A stretch of DNA of 64,000 bases, from positions 1-64,000 of the forward strand of contig NZ_AFIE01000001.1 of the NCBI RefSeq assembly GCF_000214135.1. Direction: 5' to 3'. The number at the start of each line of letters is the position of its first letter. Within the stretch, counting starts at the first letter, position 1. Below the pieces are notes generated by a model. The model had not been told where the DNA came from. It was given only the letters and a program-made list of their open reading frames with translations, and ran no database searches. Positions 26,557 through 35,929 of this stretch are shown here, piece by piece. The DNA comes from Acinetobacter sp. P8-3-8 (GTDB taxonomy: Bacteria; Pseudomonadota; Gammaproteobacteria; Pseudomonadales; Moraxellaceae). The position numbers were made by a program, and so were the translations under genes.

Positions 26557-27342
26557 TTATTTGAAGAAATAACCTGTTTCAGGTGAGCTGGCATTCGCCA
26601 TACGTTTACGTGGCATGCGACCCGCCAAGTATGCTTCACGGCCAGCTTCAACGGCTTTTTTCATCGCAGAAGCCATCAGTACAGGGTTTTGAGCAGCAGC
26701 AATGGCTGTATTCATCAGCACACCATCACAACCCAATTCCATTGCGATTGCTGCATCACTTGCAGTGCCTACGCCTGCGTCGACAAGCACTGGAACTTTG
26801 GCATTTTCTTTAATAATTGAAATGGTATGTGGGTTTAAAATTCCTAAACCAGAACCAATCAAACTACCTAAAGGCATGATTGCCACACAGCCCATACTTT
26901 CTAGCTCTTGAGCAACAATAGGGTCGTCTGAGGTATAGACCATTACTTCAAAGCCATCATCAATCAAAGTACGTGCTGCTGCTAATGTCGCTGTTATATT
27001 CGGATAAAGCGTTTTCTCATCACCCAAAACTTCAAGTTTAACCAAATTATGACCATCGAGTAATTCACGTGCCAACATGCAGGTGCGTATTGCGCTATTG
27101 GCATCAAAACAACCCGCAGTATTGGGCAATATTGTATATTTTTCAGGTGGAATGACGGACAACAAATTGGGTTGATCAGGATTTTGCCCAATATTCACTC
27201 GGCGAATGGCAACCGTCACAATTTCAGCACCGCTGGCTTGAATTGCTGCATCGGTTTCTTGCATGTCTTTATACTTGCCAGTTCCCACCAGTAGGCGTGA
27301 TTGAAAAGTACGAGAACCGATAATAAGAGGGGAATCTTGCAT
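26557..27342 (-). CDS. thiG: Thiazole synthase
   Basis: It forms the thiazole phosphate ring of thiamine from 1-deoxy-D-xylulose 5-phosphate, dehydroglycine and ThiS-thiocarboxylate in a TIM barrel. The 261-residue product shows [12 protein letters not shown], the Schiff-base Lys in [16 protein letters not shown] (about residue 105), and the phosphate-binding segments [18 protein letters not shown] and [14 protein letters not shown]. It lies 14 bases after thiS on the same strand and is translationally linked to it. Confidence 0.95.
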   Translation of the reverse strand: MQDSPLIIGSRTFQSRLLVGTGKYKDMQETDAAIQASGAEIVTVAIRRVNIGQNPDQPNLLSVIPPEKYTILPNTAGCFDANSAIRTCMLARELLDGHNLVKLEVLGDEKTLYPNITATLAAARTLIDDGFEVMVYTSDDPIVAQELESMGCVAIMPLGSLIGSGLGILNPHTISIIKENAKVPVLVDAGVGTASDAAIAMELGCDGVLMNTAIAAAQNPVLMASAMKKAVEAGREAYLAGRMPRKRMANASSPETGYFFK

Positions 27343-27356
27343 GAGAGAGCTCCGAA

Positions 27357-27554
27357 TTAGCCGCCACCGACAGCTTGGATAATTTCAATACGATCTTTTT
27401 CAGAAATAGGGGTGTGTTCCAACTTGCTTTTGGAAATGATCATTTCATTCATTTCAACCGCAAATCGTTTACCTTCTAATGAAAGTTCTTGAATAAGTTG
27501 CAAAAGATTTTGGCAAGTGGTTTCTTGTGATTCACCATTTAAGAAAATTTGCAT
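27357..27554 (-). CDS. thiS: Sulfur carrier protein ThiS
   Basis: The 65-residue ubiquitin-like protein ends in the obligatory Gly-Gly (QAVGGG), which is adenylated by ThiF and converted to a thiocarboxylate to donate sulfur to ThiG. I start it at the ATG of [11 protein letters not shown] (27554), the usual N-terminus, instead of 15 bases upstream. It forms a two-gene unit with thiG. I see no TPP riboswitch in the 45 bases before it, so regulation by that route is not indicated. Confidence 0.92.
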   Translation of the reverse strand: MQIFLNGESQETTCQNLLQLIQELSLEGKRFAVEMNEMIISKSKLEHTPISEKDRIEIIQAVGGG

Positions 27555-27599
27555 ATAAATTCCATTCAATAGAGCAAATGATAATGTTTTTTAGAATAT

Positions 27600-27965
27600 T
27601 TACTTTGCGTATTTGAACGCATTCCATGCCAGCATGAGCCAACCTGCAATCATTAAAGCACCACCGATGGGTGTAATTGCGCCTAATCCACGTGGTAAGC
27701 CCAGTGCCATGACATAGAGTGAGCCACAAAAAAAGAGAATTCCAACCTGAATCAGCCAAAAGCTGGCTTTAATTGGGAGTTGTGGAATCACTTTACTGAG
27801 AATTGCTAAAGCCAAAAGACCTAATGCATGATAGAAAAAATAGTCTGTTGCTGTGTGCCACCATGCCAATTGAGCTTCCGTTGCACGTGCTTTTAAACCA
27901 TGTGCACCAAATGCACCTAAGATGACAGCAATAGCTAAATTTAAGGCTGAAATTGCAATCCACAT
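27600..27965 (-). CDS. DUF423 inner-membrane protein (YgdD type)
   Basis: The 121-residue protein has four predicted transmembrane helices. The N-terminal signature LGAFGAHGLKAR and the HTATDYFFYHALGLLAL and TPIGGALMIAGWLMLAW segments define the DUF423 family. The molecular function is unknown. The ATG at 27965 (MWIAISALN) fits the family; the upstream in-frame start at 28004 would add a Cys/Arg-rich extension. It lies upstream of thiS on the same strand with a 45-base gap. Confidence 0.87.
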   Translation of the reverse strand: MWIAISALNLAIAVILGAFGAHGLKARATEAQLAWWHTATDYFFYHALGLLALAILSKVIPQLPIKASFWLIQVGILFFCGSLYVMALGLPRGLGAITPIGGALMIAGWLMLAWNAFKYAK

Positions 27966-28058
27966 AGCCAACCCTCTGCATAAATTTGCGCACAACCTTA
28001 ACACAATTTCAAAGTTTGATTAAAGGTTAAATCTTTACAGAATCAAACTTTGCGCAAA

Positions 28059-28083
28059 ATAAAAGGGCATTTCGCCCTTTTAT
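28059..28083 (-). terminator. Intrinsic terminator of rpoH
   Basis: AAAAGGGC-ATTTC-GCCCTTTT with flanking A and T residues, located 30 bases after the rpoH stop on the minus strand. Confidence 0.8.
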
Positions 28084-28112
28084 TAAATCTATCTACGATT
28101 GACGTTTTAAAT

Positions 28113-28982
28113 TTAGTTAGACGACATCGCGACTTTAATTTTATCCATCGCATTTTTTTCTAACTGACGGATACGTTCTGCGGAAACATTATATTCAGCA
28201 GCAAGTTCATGAAGTGTAGATTTATCATCATCTAACCAACGACGTTGTAAAATATTACGCGAACGATCGTCTAACTGTTCCATGGCATCATGCAGGGCAG
28301 AGGTACTTTGATTTTCATAGTCCTCCTCTTCAACTAAACGTGCAGGATCATAGCGGTTATCTTCTAAATAAAGTGCAGGAGCAACATGGGTTGAACCTTC
28401 ATCGTCATCATCACCTTGAGCTTCAAAAGCAGCATCATAAGCAGTTAAACGACCTTCCATTTCCAAAACTTGTTCGGGAGTCACATTTAAATCATTGGCA
28501 ATTGATTTTGCTTCTTCGAGTGTCAGTTTCTTACTTGATTTTTTTAGACTACGTAAATTAAAGAATAGTTTACGTTGTGCTTTGGTGGTTGCGATTTTAA
28601 CAATACGCCAGTTTCGAATAACATATTCATGAATTTCAGCTTTAATCCAATGCACAGCAAAGGACACTAAACGAACACCCATATTGGGATCAAAACGTTT
28701 AACGGCTTTCATTAAGCCTAGGTTACCTTCTTGGATTAAATCTCCTTGAGGTAAGCCATAACCTGCATAGCTACGGGCGATATGAACCACAAAACGTAAG
28801 TGTGACATCACTAACATTTTTGCAGCATCTAAATCTTGATCATAATAATAACGATCAGCTAACTCTTTTTCTTGTTCAGCCGTCAAAATTGGAATCTGAT
28901 TTACAGTGCTAATATAAGCACCAAGATTTACACCAGGCGCAGACAAGGACAGGGGCATCAATTGATTGCTGCTGTCACTCAT
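28113..28982 (-). CDS. rpoH: RNA polymerase sigma factor RpoH (sigma-32)
   Basis: This heat-shock sigma factor has 289 residues. Sigma region 2 (about 50-125) includes [20 protein letters not shown] and [24 protein letters not shown]. The RpoH box QRKLFFNLR follows near residue 136, then region 4 with the [29 protein letters not shown] at the C-terminus. It directs core RNA polymerase to chaperone and protease promoters. It is transcribed alone, with a terminator behind it. Its regulation by mRNA structure cannot be judged here. Confidence 0.95.
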   Translation of the reverse strand: MSDSSNQLMPLSLSAPGVNLGAYISTVNQIPILTAEQEKELADRYYYDQDLDAAKMLVMSHLRFVVHIARSYAGYGLPQGDLIQEGNLGLMKAVKRFDPNMGVRLVSFAVHWIKAEIHEYVIRNWRIVKIATTKAQRKLFFNLRSLKKSSKKLTLEEAKSIANDLNVTPEQVLEMEGRLTAYDAAFEAQGDDDDEGSTHVAPALYLEDNRYDPARLVEEEDYENQSTSALHDAMEQLDDRSRNILQRRWLDDDKSTLHELAAEYNVSAERIRQLEKNAMDKIKVAMSSN

Positions 28983-29120
28983 GTGTTCTCCTTATAGGAA
29001 TTACGTTCTAATACAGATGTATTCATCTTAATTCGAATATCATACATAAGTAAGGAAATTTGGGTATAGAAATGTAAAATTTTATGCAAATTTGCAAAAT
29101 TAAATTTTAATTGAAAATAA

Positions 29121-29360
29121 TTAAGATTCAATTAAGTAATGAAATTCATTTGCAGAAAGTTGCGTCAATTGACAAGACAAATGGTTGATTGCGCAATAAC
29201 GGGTAATATCAATTTCACTATGTGGATCAGATGATTTGAGTAAAAACACCTGATTTTCTTCAGCCGTCTTTAGTGCACGCTTCAACATCAGTAAAGGCAT
29301 TGGGCAGGGTTTACCCATACTATTTATTTCTATAGGTACTCGACCTAAAGCATCCGTCAT
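29121..29360 (-). CDS. TusA-like sulfurtransferase
   Basis: The 79-residue cytoplasmic SirA/TusA/YedF-fold protein contains the sulfur-accepting Cys in GKPCPMPLLMLKRAL (about residue 19), the C-P-x-P hallmark, and a typical SSDPHSEIDITRYC middle. TusA relays persulfide sulfur to tRNA thiolation and other acceptors. The start at 29360 (MTDALGRVP) is preferred over the ATG codons at 29381 and 29378. It cannot be told from sequence alone whether this is TusA itself or a paralogue. Confidence 0.83.
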   Translation of the reverse strand: MTDALGRVPIEINSMGKPCPMPLLMLKRALKTAEENQVFLLKSSDPHSEIDITRYCAINHLSCQLTQLSANEFHYLIES

Positions 29361-29739
29361 CTTTGCTCTGAAACACATCATTATATAAGTGCATCAAGTC
29401 TAGCAAAAATCATAAAACTACCCAACATATTTGTCATATTACTGATTAATTTAATCTAAAAAACGAAGGGGTTTAAAAAATAAGCAAAAAATAGGGCATA
29501 TTTATCTAAAAAAATTCTATTAATTGTGATTAACCCATGTTAAGCTCGTTGCGTATTTGGGATTTATCAGAAACAATTGTTGTTTTAGACCCTATTACAA
29601 ATGGATGTAACCGGGATTTTGTTAATAGTTTTACAGAATGATTACAAGCTTTGAAATTACAAAATATTTTAAAACTTTGTTTGCTCTGCTGTTTGCAACA
29701 CCGGGTGGTCCCTTTTTCTTAATAACTGAGGATTAACTT
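29361..29739 (+). promoter_or_regulatory. Intergenic region and long leader of the cold-shock gene
   Basis: About 380 bases between the divergent tusA-like and csp genes. The final 150 bases are T/A-rich with two ACCGGG elements (29610-29615, 29700-29705) and a small GGG-TGG-TCCC hairpin before the ribosome-binding site (TGAGGATTAACTTATG). Long structured leaders are usual for cold-inducible csp mRNAs. No clear -35/-10 pair was found. Confidence 0.45.
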
Positions 29740-29952
29740 ATGACAGCTCGTGAACAAGGCGTAGTTAAATGGTTCAACGACACTAAAGGCTTCGGCTTTA
29801 TCCAACGCGCAGGCGGTGATGACGTTTTCGTTCATTTCCGTGCTATTCAAGGTGACGGTCATCGTTCACTTCGTGACGGTCAACGCGTTGAATTCAGTGT
29901 TGTTCAAGGTCAAAAAGGTTTTCAAGCTGAAGAAGTTCAGCCTTTAGACTAA
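29740..29952 (+). CDS. Cold-shock domain protein
   Basis: The 70-residue OB-fold nucleic-acid chaperone contains RNP1 (KGFGFI) near residue 16 and RNP2 (VFVHF) near residue 29. It binds single-stranded RNA and DNA and melts secondary structure. It has the CspA/CspE size and no extra domains. An AGGA ribosome-binding site, a long leader and a strong terminator make it a single-gene unit. The codon choice (GGC, CGC, GAC) is richer in C than its neighbours, consistent with high expression. Confidence 0.95.
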   Translation: MTAREQGVVKWFNDTKGFGFIQRAGGDDVFVHFRAIQGDGHRSLRDGQRVEFSVVQGQKGFQAEEVQPLD

Positions 29953-29975
29953 TCTTAAATTTTTAAAATTTAAGT

Positions 29976-30010
29976 GGCGCTCCAATTTTTGATAAATTGG
30001 GGCGTTTTTT
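29976..30010 (+). terminator. Intrinsic terminator of the csp gene
   Basis: CGCTCCAATTT (29978-29988) pairs with AAATTGGGGCG (29994-30004), followed by six T residues. Confidence 0.85.
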
Positions 30011-30013
30011 GTT

Positions 30014-30019
30014 TATAAT
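30014..30019 (+). promoter_or_regulatory. Candidate -10 box of rhlB
   Basis: TATAAT lies about 40 bases upstream of the helicase start, directly after the csp terminator T-run. A possible TTGATA -35 (29989-29994) is 19 bases away and overlaps the terminator loop. Confidence 0.4.
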
Positions 30020-30058
30020 GGTCGCAATTCAAAATGCCTACAGTTAGAGCTCCTATTT

Positions 30059-31210
30059 ATGTCATCAGGTTTCGAAACCCTTAATTTACATCCGCAACTT
30101 AAACAAGCGATTGATGCTTTAGGGTTTAAAGAAATGACCCCGATTCAGCAAAAAGTGTTGAAATATACTTTAGCGGGTCATGATGCAATTGGGCGTGCCC
30201 AAACAGGCACGGGTAAAACTGCAGCATTTCTTGTCAGTATTATCAATGATTTGCTCAATAATCCTATAAAAGAACAACGCTTTCGTGGCGAACCTCGCGC
30301 CCTTATTCTGGCGCCTACACGTGAACTTGCAATTCAAATTGAAAATGATGCCAAAGATTTGGTGAAATTTAGCAATTTGAATGTGGTGACATTGGTCGGT
30401 GGGGTGGATTTTGATAAACAGAAGAAGCAACTCAATCAGAATTTTGTCGACATTATTGTGGCAACACCGGGTCGCTTAATTGATTTTACTGAGCAAAAAG
30501 AAGTTTGGTTAGATCAAATCGAATTTTTGGTGATTGATGAAGCTGATCGTTTACTCGATATGGGCTTTATCCCGTCGGTAAAACGTATCGTAAGATTTTC
30601 ACCACGTAAAGAACAACGCCAAACTTTAATGTTCTCTGCAACGTTTAGTTATGATGTTTTAAATCTTGCTCAGCAATGGTTGTTTGAACCTGTTACTGTA
30701 GAAATTGAGCCTGAGAAAAAAACCAATGCCGACGTAGAACAACGTGTTTATGTGGTAGAAAAGAAAGATAAATATAAGTTATTACGTCAAATTTTAGCGG
30801 ATGAGCCGATTGAAAAAGTCATGATTTTTGCCAATCGCCGTGACCAAGTACGTAAATTGTATGATCATTTAAAAGCAGATGGCTATAAAGTGGTTATGCT
30901 ATCTGGTGAAATTGCACAAGATAAGCGTTTGAAAATGTTGGATCAATTTAAAAATGGTCAACACAATATTATGATTGCAACAGATGTTGCAGGTCGTGGG
31001 ATTCATGTGGATGGTGTATCACATGTTGTGAATTTCACTTTACCAGAGCAGTCTGATGATTATGTACATCGAATTGGTCGTACTGGTCGTGCAGGTACAC
31101 AAGGGGTAAGTATTAGTTTCTTATCAGAAGATGACGCCTTTTATTTACCAGAAATCGAAAAAGCAATTGGTCAAAAATTACCATTAACTCGATTAGATGG
31201 TTATTGTTAA
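30059..31210 (+). CDS. rhlB: DEAD-box ATP-dependent RNA helicase, RhlB type
   Basis: The 383-residue cytoplasmic helicase shows the Q motif (FKEMTPIQQKVL), motif I GRAQTGTGKTAA (about residue 45), PTRELA, motif II DEADRLLDMG (about 160), motif III SATFS (about 197) and motif VI HRIGRTGRAG (about 338). It has no long basic tail. RhlB-type helicases unwind structured RNA and can join the RNase E degradosome. It follows the cold-shock gene but has its own promoter candidate and terminator. SrmB/RhlE are alternatives; the N-terminus fits RhlB best. Confidence 0.85.
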   Translation: MSSGFETLNLHPQLKQAIDALGFKEMTPIQQKVLKYTLAGHDAIGRAQTGTGKTAAFLVSIINDLLNNPIKEQRFRGEPRALILAPTRELAIQIENDAKDLVKFSNLNVVTLVGGVDFDKQKKQLNQNFVDIIVATPGRLIDFTEQKEVWLDQIEFLVIDEADRLLDMGFIPSVKRIVRFSPRKEQRQTLMFSATFSYDVLNLAQQWLFEPVTVEIEPEKKTNADVEQRVYVVEKKDKYKLLRQILADEPIEKVMIFANRRDQVRKLYDHLKADGYKVVMLSGEIAQDKRLKMLDQFKNGQHNIMIATDVAGRGIHVDGVSHVVNFTLPEQSDDYVHRIGRTGRAGTQGVSISFLSEDDAFYLPEIEKAIGQKLPLTRLDGYC

Positions 31211-31237
31211 TGTTATTGCGTTTTAAAACATCAAATT

Positions 31238-31267
31238 AAAAAAATCCCCTCAAATGAGGGGATTTTT
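31238..31267. terminator. Bidirectional terminator after rhlB
   Basis: AAAAATCCCCTCA and TGAGGGGATTTTT form a strong stem between the convergent rhlB and lipoprotein genes. Confidence 0.85.
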
Positions 31268-31289
31268 AAATCAATAACAATTGATTCAA

Positions 31290-31670
31290 TTAGTTTGCTT
31301 TACAGCTAAAGGTTAGTGTTGTTTGATAGTCTGTATCTTTTTCGATGGCATTACTTTTACCCATCACTGAACCTAAAACACCAGCTGCTGCGGTGATCAT
31401 TTTTCCAGTTTCTTCATCCACAACCCCTTTTAAAGCACCGTTGTAATCCGTTTTCTCATTGCTTACAACGGGAGTGGTTTTTTTGCCACAAGTTTTATTG
31501 GCAGCATTCACAGCATTATTCTTTGCAATAATTTGGGTTTTACCTAAACCAGTCACTTCATATTGATTGTCTGCTTTTTGAATAGCTAAGCTTTGTGTAG
31601 GATTTGAAGCACAAGCCGTTAAAAATAATGCAGCTGTAGATAAAGTAAGAATTACTGATAATTTTTTCAT
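31290..31670 (-). CDS. Predicted lipoprotein of unknown function
   Basis: The 126-residue product has a lipoprotein signal peptide with lipobox LTAC near residues 17-20, so it should be lipidated and membrane-anchored in the periplasm. The mature part has a small conserved domain (YEVTGLGKTQIIAKNNAVNAANKTC) and a Gly/Ala-rich segment (ITAAAGVLGSVMG). The start at 31670 (MKKLSVILT) has GGGA at about 7 bases; ATGs at 31676 and 31688 are less well placed. The function is not recognised. Confidence 0.78.
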   Translation of the reverse strand: MKKLSVILTLSTAALFLTACASNPTQSLAIQKADNQYEVTGLGKTQIIAKNNAVNAANKTCGKKTTPVVSNEKTDYNGALKGVVDEETGKMITAAAGVLGSVMGKSNAIEKDTDYQTTLTFSCKAN

Positions 31671-31908
31671 ATTCATTCCCAAATTCAATCTTAAAAATAG
31701 TTATTCATAAATAACTCAAGCGACATTTATTGAAACACACACATTGCGCTAAATATTGAAAATCATGTATAAAATTTGCGTTTTTATATGGTTGCAATGT
31801 GAAAAAGCGAGGTCATTCCACAAGTAAATCTCGGCTGAGATAGCCTAATGATTTTAGATTATGCTAATCTTGCAGATGAATTAATTTGAATGGGTGATAG
31901 GAAGGTCA

Positions 31909-32484
31909 ATGTCGGATTCGAACTTTAAAGCGGTGCATGACAATATCCATCAACGTCAATCGATCGGACAGCTCGTTGAGCCAGCACCTACACATGAGCA
32001 GCTCAATATTGCATTTCAAGCAGCTTTGGCTGCCCCTGATCATCATCGTCTTAAACCGACTCAATTCATTGTGATTGAAGGTGAGCAACGTTTGGCTTTT
32101 GGTGAATTATTGACAAATGCTGTTGCAGACTTAGGTGAATTAGATCCTGTACAAATTGATCGTGTAAAAAATCATCCTTTTCGAGCGCCCTTATTGGTTC
32201 TTGCAGTCACTCGATTCCAAGATCATCCCAAAGTTCCTCTTTTTGAGCAAACTTTAAGTTCAGGTGCTGCAATTGAAAATCTTTTGTTGTCATTACAAGC
32301 TCAAGGTTTTTCAACCATGTGGCGTAGTGGGGCTGTCGTGGAGTCGAAACTATTGAAATCAGCATTGGGCTTGGCTGAGCGAGATTTAATTTCAGGGATT
32401 ATTTATGTCGGTACGGCTGCAAAAGAAATCGCACCGCGTGCTGAAATTGATATTAATCAATATGTTCAGTTTTGGCATATCTAA
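31909..32484 (+). CDS. Nitroreductase-family oxidoreductase, YdjA-like
   Basis: The 191-residue FMN-binding nitroreductase-fold protein shows IHQRQSIGQL (FMN phosphate binding) at about 11-20, AALAAPDHHRLKPTQFIVIEG at about 45-65 and GAAIENLLLSLQAQGFSTMWRSG in the C-terminal half, as in the short YdjA subgroup. It reduces nitro groups or quinones with NAD(P)H as a dimer. The ATG at 31909 follows AGGAAGG; an upstream in-frame start at 31894 overlaps that site. Confidence 0.87.
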   Translation: MSDSNFKAVHDNIHQRQSIGQLVEPAPTHEQLNIAFQAALAAPDHHRLKPTQFIVIEGEQRLAFGELLTNAVADLGELDPVQIDRVKNHPFRAPLLVLAVTRFQDHPKVPLFEQTLSSGAAIENLLLSLQAQGFSTMWRSGAVVESKLLKSALGLAERDLISGIIYVGTAAKEIAPRAEIDINQYVQFWHI

Positions 32485-32556
32485 ATATGTGCCAAATAGT
32501 ATGACTTCTATTTTAAACATTATATTTAAAAAAATTGAATCCTTAGGATAACAATA

Positions 32557-33630
32557 ATGTCAGATTTACAATTTAAAGATTTGGTTGAGCCTGTTGCTGT
32601 CGATCAGAAAACTGCACTAAGAGTGACAGTTTTAGGTGGTGGTAGTTTCGGTACAGCAATGGCGAATACGGCTGTGCGTAATGGTTGTGACACCATGATT
32701 TGGATTCGTGATGAAGCGATTGCTGCTGAAATTAATGCAACTCATATCAATAAACGCTACTTACCTGATTTTCAATTAGAATCTGGTTTACGTGCTGAAT
32801 CTAATTTAGAAAAAGCAGTTTGCGATCGTGATATTATTTTTGTGGCGATTCCAAGTCATTCGTTCCGAGATGTTTTGCGTCAAATTAAACCATTTATTAC
32901 CGCTCAAGCTGTGGTTTCATTAACTAAGGGGATTGAAGCAAAAACGTTTAGTTTCATGAGTGATATTATTCATGAAGAATTACCAGAAGTACCGTATGGT
33001 GTACTTTCTGGGCCGAATTTAGCCAAAGAAATTGTTGCAGGGCAGCCTGCTGGCACTGTGATTGCAAGTGAATCTGAATTGGTTCGCTATGCTGTGCAAC
33101 AGGCGTTACACAGTGCTTTATTTCGTGTATTTGCAAGTGATGATGTACACGGTGTTGAATTAGGCGGTGCACTGAAAAATATTTATGCCGTGGCTATGGG
33201 AATGGCTGCCGCTTATAAAGTAGGTGAAAATACCAAGAGTATGATCCTAACGCGTGCTTTAGCTGAAATGAGTCGTTTTGCGGTGAAGCTTGGAGCAAAT
33301 CCACTGACTTTCTTGGGTTTATCTGGTGTAGGTGATTTATTCGCAACCTGTAATAGTCCACTAAGTCGTAATTATCAAGTTGGTTTTGCTTTGGGTTCGG
33401 GTAAAACATTGGAACAAGCGACCACTGAACTTGGACAAACTGCGGAAGGGATCAATACCATTATCCAAGTGAATGCACGTGCCAAAGAGCTGGATGTGTA
33501 TATGCCAATCACAACAGCTTTGTATGAAGTGATTTTTGAGGGCGCACCACCATTAAATATTGCAGTATCTTTAATGAAAAATGGTCATCGTAGCGATGTT
33601 GAGTTTGTGCTACCGCACAACGAAGTGTGA
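32557..33630 (+). CDS. gpsA: Glycerol-3-phosphate dehydrogenase [NAD(P)+]
   Basis: It reduces dihydroxyacetone phosphate to sn-glycerol 3-phosphate for phospholipid synthesis. The 357-residue product has the NAD-binding GGGSFGTAMANTAVRNG near residue 25, the SLTKGIE segment, GPNLAKEI, the catalytic Lys region LGGALKNIYAVAMG near residue 210, and LSGVGDLFATC. An N-terminal extension of about 20 residues precedes the Rossmann fold. It starts at an ATG with AGGA upstream. Confidence 0.95.
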   Translation: MSDLQFKDLVEPVAVDQKTALRVTVLGGGSFGTAMANTAVRNGCDTMIWIRDEAIAAEINATHINKRYLPDFQLESGLRAESNLEKAVCDRDIIFVAIPSHSFRDVLRQIKPFITAQAVVSLTKGIEAKTFSFMSDIIHEELPEVPYGVLSGPNLAKEIVAGQPAGTVIASESELVRYAVQQALHSALFRVFASDDVHGVELGGALKNIYAVAMGMAAAYKVGENTKSMILTRALAEMSRFAVKLGANPLTFLGLSGVGDLFATCNSPLSRNYQVGFALGSGKTLEQATTELGQTAEGINTIIQVNARAKELDVYMPITTALYEVIFEGAPPLNIAVSLMKNGHRSDVEFVLPHNEV

Positions 33631-33690
33631 AATATATAAAAAGTCGTGTGTATTCTGAATGATAACGATGGATTTGTCATAAAGCATCGT

Positions 33691-33696
33691 TATAAT
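33691..33696 (+). promoter_or_regulatory. Candidate -10 box of sixA
   Basis: TATAAT 28 bases upstream of the sixA start; no convincing -35 hexamer. Confidence 0.35.
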
Positions 33697-33723
33697 CAGT
33701 GCAATATAAAATAGGGAAATCTT

Positions 33724-34179
33724 ATGCAACTGACCTTAGTGCGTCATGGTGAAGCAGCTCCACCGATCAATGGAGTAGACAGTAAACGTCCTTTGACGGA
33801 ACGTGGTCATTTACAAGCACAGCAAACGGCTGAATTTGTGAAGAGTAATGTTAAACCAGATGTATTTGTGGTGAGTACTTTGCTGAGAGCGCAAGAAACT
33901 TTGGCACACATACAAAAATATTTTCCAGATGTTCCTGTGCTGATCTGTGACAAAATAAAACCTGAAGATGATGCAAAACTTGCGATTGAGTGGTTGTCAC
34001 AATTACCATTTGAAAGTATTGTGGTGGTGTGTCATATGAACGTTGTTGCACATATTGCAGAGCAATTAACGCAAGAGCATTTTCATCCTTTTGCTTTGGC
34101 AGAAGCACGATTATATGAACAAAGTGTGATTGCTCATGGGCTTTCAACACAAACCAAAGCCTTTATTCCAACTGTATAA
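33724..34179 (+). CDS. sixA: Phosphohistidine phosphatase SixA
   Basis: The 151-residue histidine-phosphatase-superfamily protein has the catalytic LVRHGEA motif at residues 5-11, with the nucleophile His at residue 8 and a second catalytic His in VVVCHMNVVAH near residue 103. SixA removes phosphate from phosphohistidine of HPt-type or PTS proteins. The ATG follows AGGGAAA. It may be read with the downstream gspL-gspM genes, 38 bases away. Confidence 0.88.
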   Translation: MQLTLVRHGEAAPPINGVDSKRPLTERGHLQAQQTAEFVKSNVKPDVFVVSTLLRAQETLAHIQKYFPDVPVLICDKIKPEDDAKLAIEWLSQLPFESIVVVCHMNVVAHIAEQLTQEHFHPFALAEARLYEQSVIAHGLSTQTKAFIPTV

Positions 34180-34217
34180 AAGCATAAACAAAATAAATGA
34201 ACGGCAGAATACGATAG

Positions 34218-35360
34218 ATGTTGTACTTATGGATGCCTGAAGCCAATGGGGTTTGGCAGTGGTCTAGAGGGGATGATTGGACTAAATCTTCGAGTCTGGA
34301 GCAGTTAATTCAAGATATTAAACTTTACCAAGGTGAAGAAGCGGTTGTTTTTTTTCCAAGTCGTGAAGTGCAAATTCTTCAACAGAAATTTAATAAAACT
34401 CAATATAAACAGTTGGGTACAGATGGTCTTAAATACTTATTAGAAGAATATGTGATTTTACCAATAGACCAAATGAAGGTTTTTTCACATTTCCAACAAC
34501 CTGATCAAGTTTCTGTACTTGGGATTAATCAATATGCTGTAACAACGATGCAGCATTCACTGTCGTTAATTCCAGTCAAGATTGTTTCAATGTTGCCTGA
34601 TTTTTTAATTTTACCAGTACCAGAACTTGGGCAAAGTATTCTTGCCAATATCAATGGTCAATTATTGGTTCGTGAAAATGAATTTTTGGGTAATTCAATT
34701 GATGATTTAGGTTTATATCTTGATTTCGCAGATCCAAATAAAATCTATAAATACAGTGGATTAACCGACGAGCAAGCGGTTAGCCTGTTTGCGGTGACGA
34801 CAACTGATCGTCGTGATGAATTTAATGATCAATTTGTTGAAATTAAAAAACCAAAACAACATCCTTATAATGTGCTTCCTAAAGCGAAGCAGGAAAATAC
34901 GGGTGTTTCACGCTATTGGCAGGCATGTGCGATCTTACTGGTTGCTTTGATCGTGACGCAGCTGAGTTATGATGCATTGCGTTGGTTTAAACTGAAAAAA
35001 GTAGCAGATCAAACAGCATTAATCGCTGTAGACCAATACAAAAAATGGTTTCCAAATGAACAGCGGATCACGGAAGAATCTGTTGAGCGTCAGTTTAAAA
35101 ATAAATTAGCATTGAGTCAGGCAGCAAATACGCAAGCTTTACAATTACTCAGTCGTGTCGGGCCAATTTTGATGCAACATCAAATTATTGCCAATCGTGT
35201 GAATTATGATAGTGCGATTTTGAATATGGATTTAGTTGCAAAATCTTCAGATTCACTACAAGTTTTAGTCAAACAATTGAATGAACAGGGCTTTAAAGCT
35301 GAATTGGGGAATGTACAAACTCAAGGTTCAAGCGTTATAGGTTTGGTGAAAATACAATAA
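34218..35360 (+). CDS. gspL: Type II secretion system protein GspL
   Basis: The 380-residue inner-membrane platform component has a cytoplasmic actin-like domain (about 1-225) that binds the GspE ATPase. A single transmembrane helix follows (about 233-252, ILLVALIVTQLSYDAL), then a periplasmic ferredoxin-like domain (about 300-380). The N-terminal LYLWMPEANGVWQWSRGDDW pattern fits. Its stop overlaps the gspM start by one base, so translation is coupled. In this genus T2SS genes are dispersed, which explains why the other gsp genes are absent here. The ExeM-like nuclease in this window is a likely client. Confidence 0.88.
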   Translation: MLYLWMPEANGVWQWSRGDDWTKSSSLEQLIQDIKLYQGEEAVVFFPSREVQILQQKFNKTQYKQLGTDGLKYLLEEYVILPIDQMKVFSHFQQPDQVSVLGINQYAVTTMQHSLSLIPVKIVSMLPDFLILPVPELGQSILANINGQLLVRENEFLGNSIDDLGLYLDFADPNKIYKYSGLTDEQAVSLFAVTTTDRRDEFNDQFVEIKKPKQHPYNVLPKAKQENTGVSRYWQACAILLVALIVTQLSYDALRWFKLKKVADQTALIAVDQYKKWFPNEQRITEESVERQFKNKLALSQAANTQALQLLSRVGPILMQHQIIANRVNYDSAILNMDLVAKSSDSLQVLVKQLNEQGFKAELGNVQTQGSSVIGLVKIQ

Positions 35361-35839
35361 TGAAAACAATGGAAAACGTACAAAATCGCTTAGATGCATG
35401 GTCTGAGAAAATTTCAGATCATTTGGATAAAATGTCTTCGCGTGAAAAAGTGATGGTAATTTTTACCACGGTTTTTGTCATTGTTGCTGCCGTGGGTTCG
35501 GCTTTGTGGTTTATGCATAAAGCTGCGGAAAAACAGCAAGTTCGCTTAAATGAAATGAAAGATCTTGTGGTGTGGATGCAAAGTAACGTGGTTAGCATGA
35601 AACCAACGGATGATTTGGCATTAACCACGTCAGATAAAATTCAAAGAGTGGCACAGCAGCAAGGCCTTTCTGTTGCATCACAGCAGGTGGGTGAGCAATT
35701 GCAAATCGTGGCGCAACATCAAAATTATGCTGTTTTGGCTAATTTCTTGACCCAAGCTGCACAAATGGGTGTGAGTCTTGAAAAGTTGGAATTGGTGAAA
35801 GATGGTGCTCAGATTAAATTAACAGCGACAGTACAATAA
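35360..35839 (+). CDS. gspM: Type II secretion system protein GspM
   Basis: The 159-residue bitopic protein has a short cytoplasmic N-terminus, one transmembrane helix (about 30-51, VMVIFTTVFVIVAAVGSALWFM) and a periplasmic ferredoxin-like domain, the GspM layout. It stabilises GspL in the T2SS inner-membrane platform. The one-base overlap of its ATG with the gspL stop supports the pairing. Confidence 0.87.
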   Translation: MKTMENVQNRLDAWSEKISDHLDKMSSREKVMVIFTTVFVIVAAVGSALWFMHKAAEKQQVRLNEMKDLVVWMQSNVVSMKPTDDLALTTSDKIQRVAQQQGLSVASQQVGEQLQIVAQHQNYAVLANFLTQAAQMGVSLEKLELVKDGAQIKLTATVQ

Positions 35840-35889
35840 GCAATGAAAATAAACATGCTTCAAGCATAGCCTTTTCAAGCTACTGTGCC

Positions 35890-35895
35890 TATAAT
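35890..35895 (+). promoter_or_regulatory. Candidate -10 box of pyrD
   Basis: TATAAT 34 bases upstream of the pyrD start; the -35 region is not clear. Confidence 0.35.
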
Positions 35896-35929
35896 GTGGC
35901 AACTTAAAAAGCAGTAGACTTTTATAGAT

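Noticed and set aside
27555-27599. TPP riboswitch upstream of thiS
   Set aside because: The gap to the DUF423 gene is only 45 bases and none of the conserved THI-element segments is visible.
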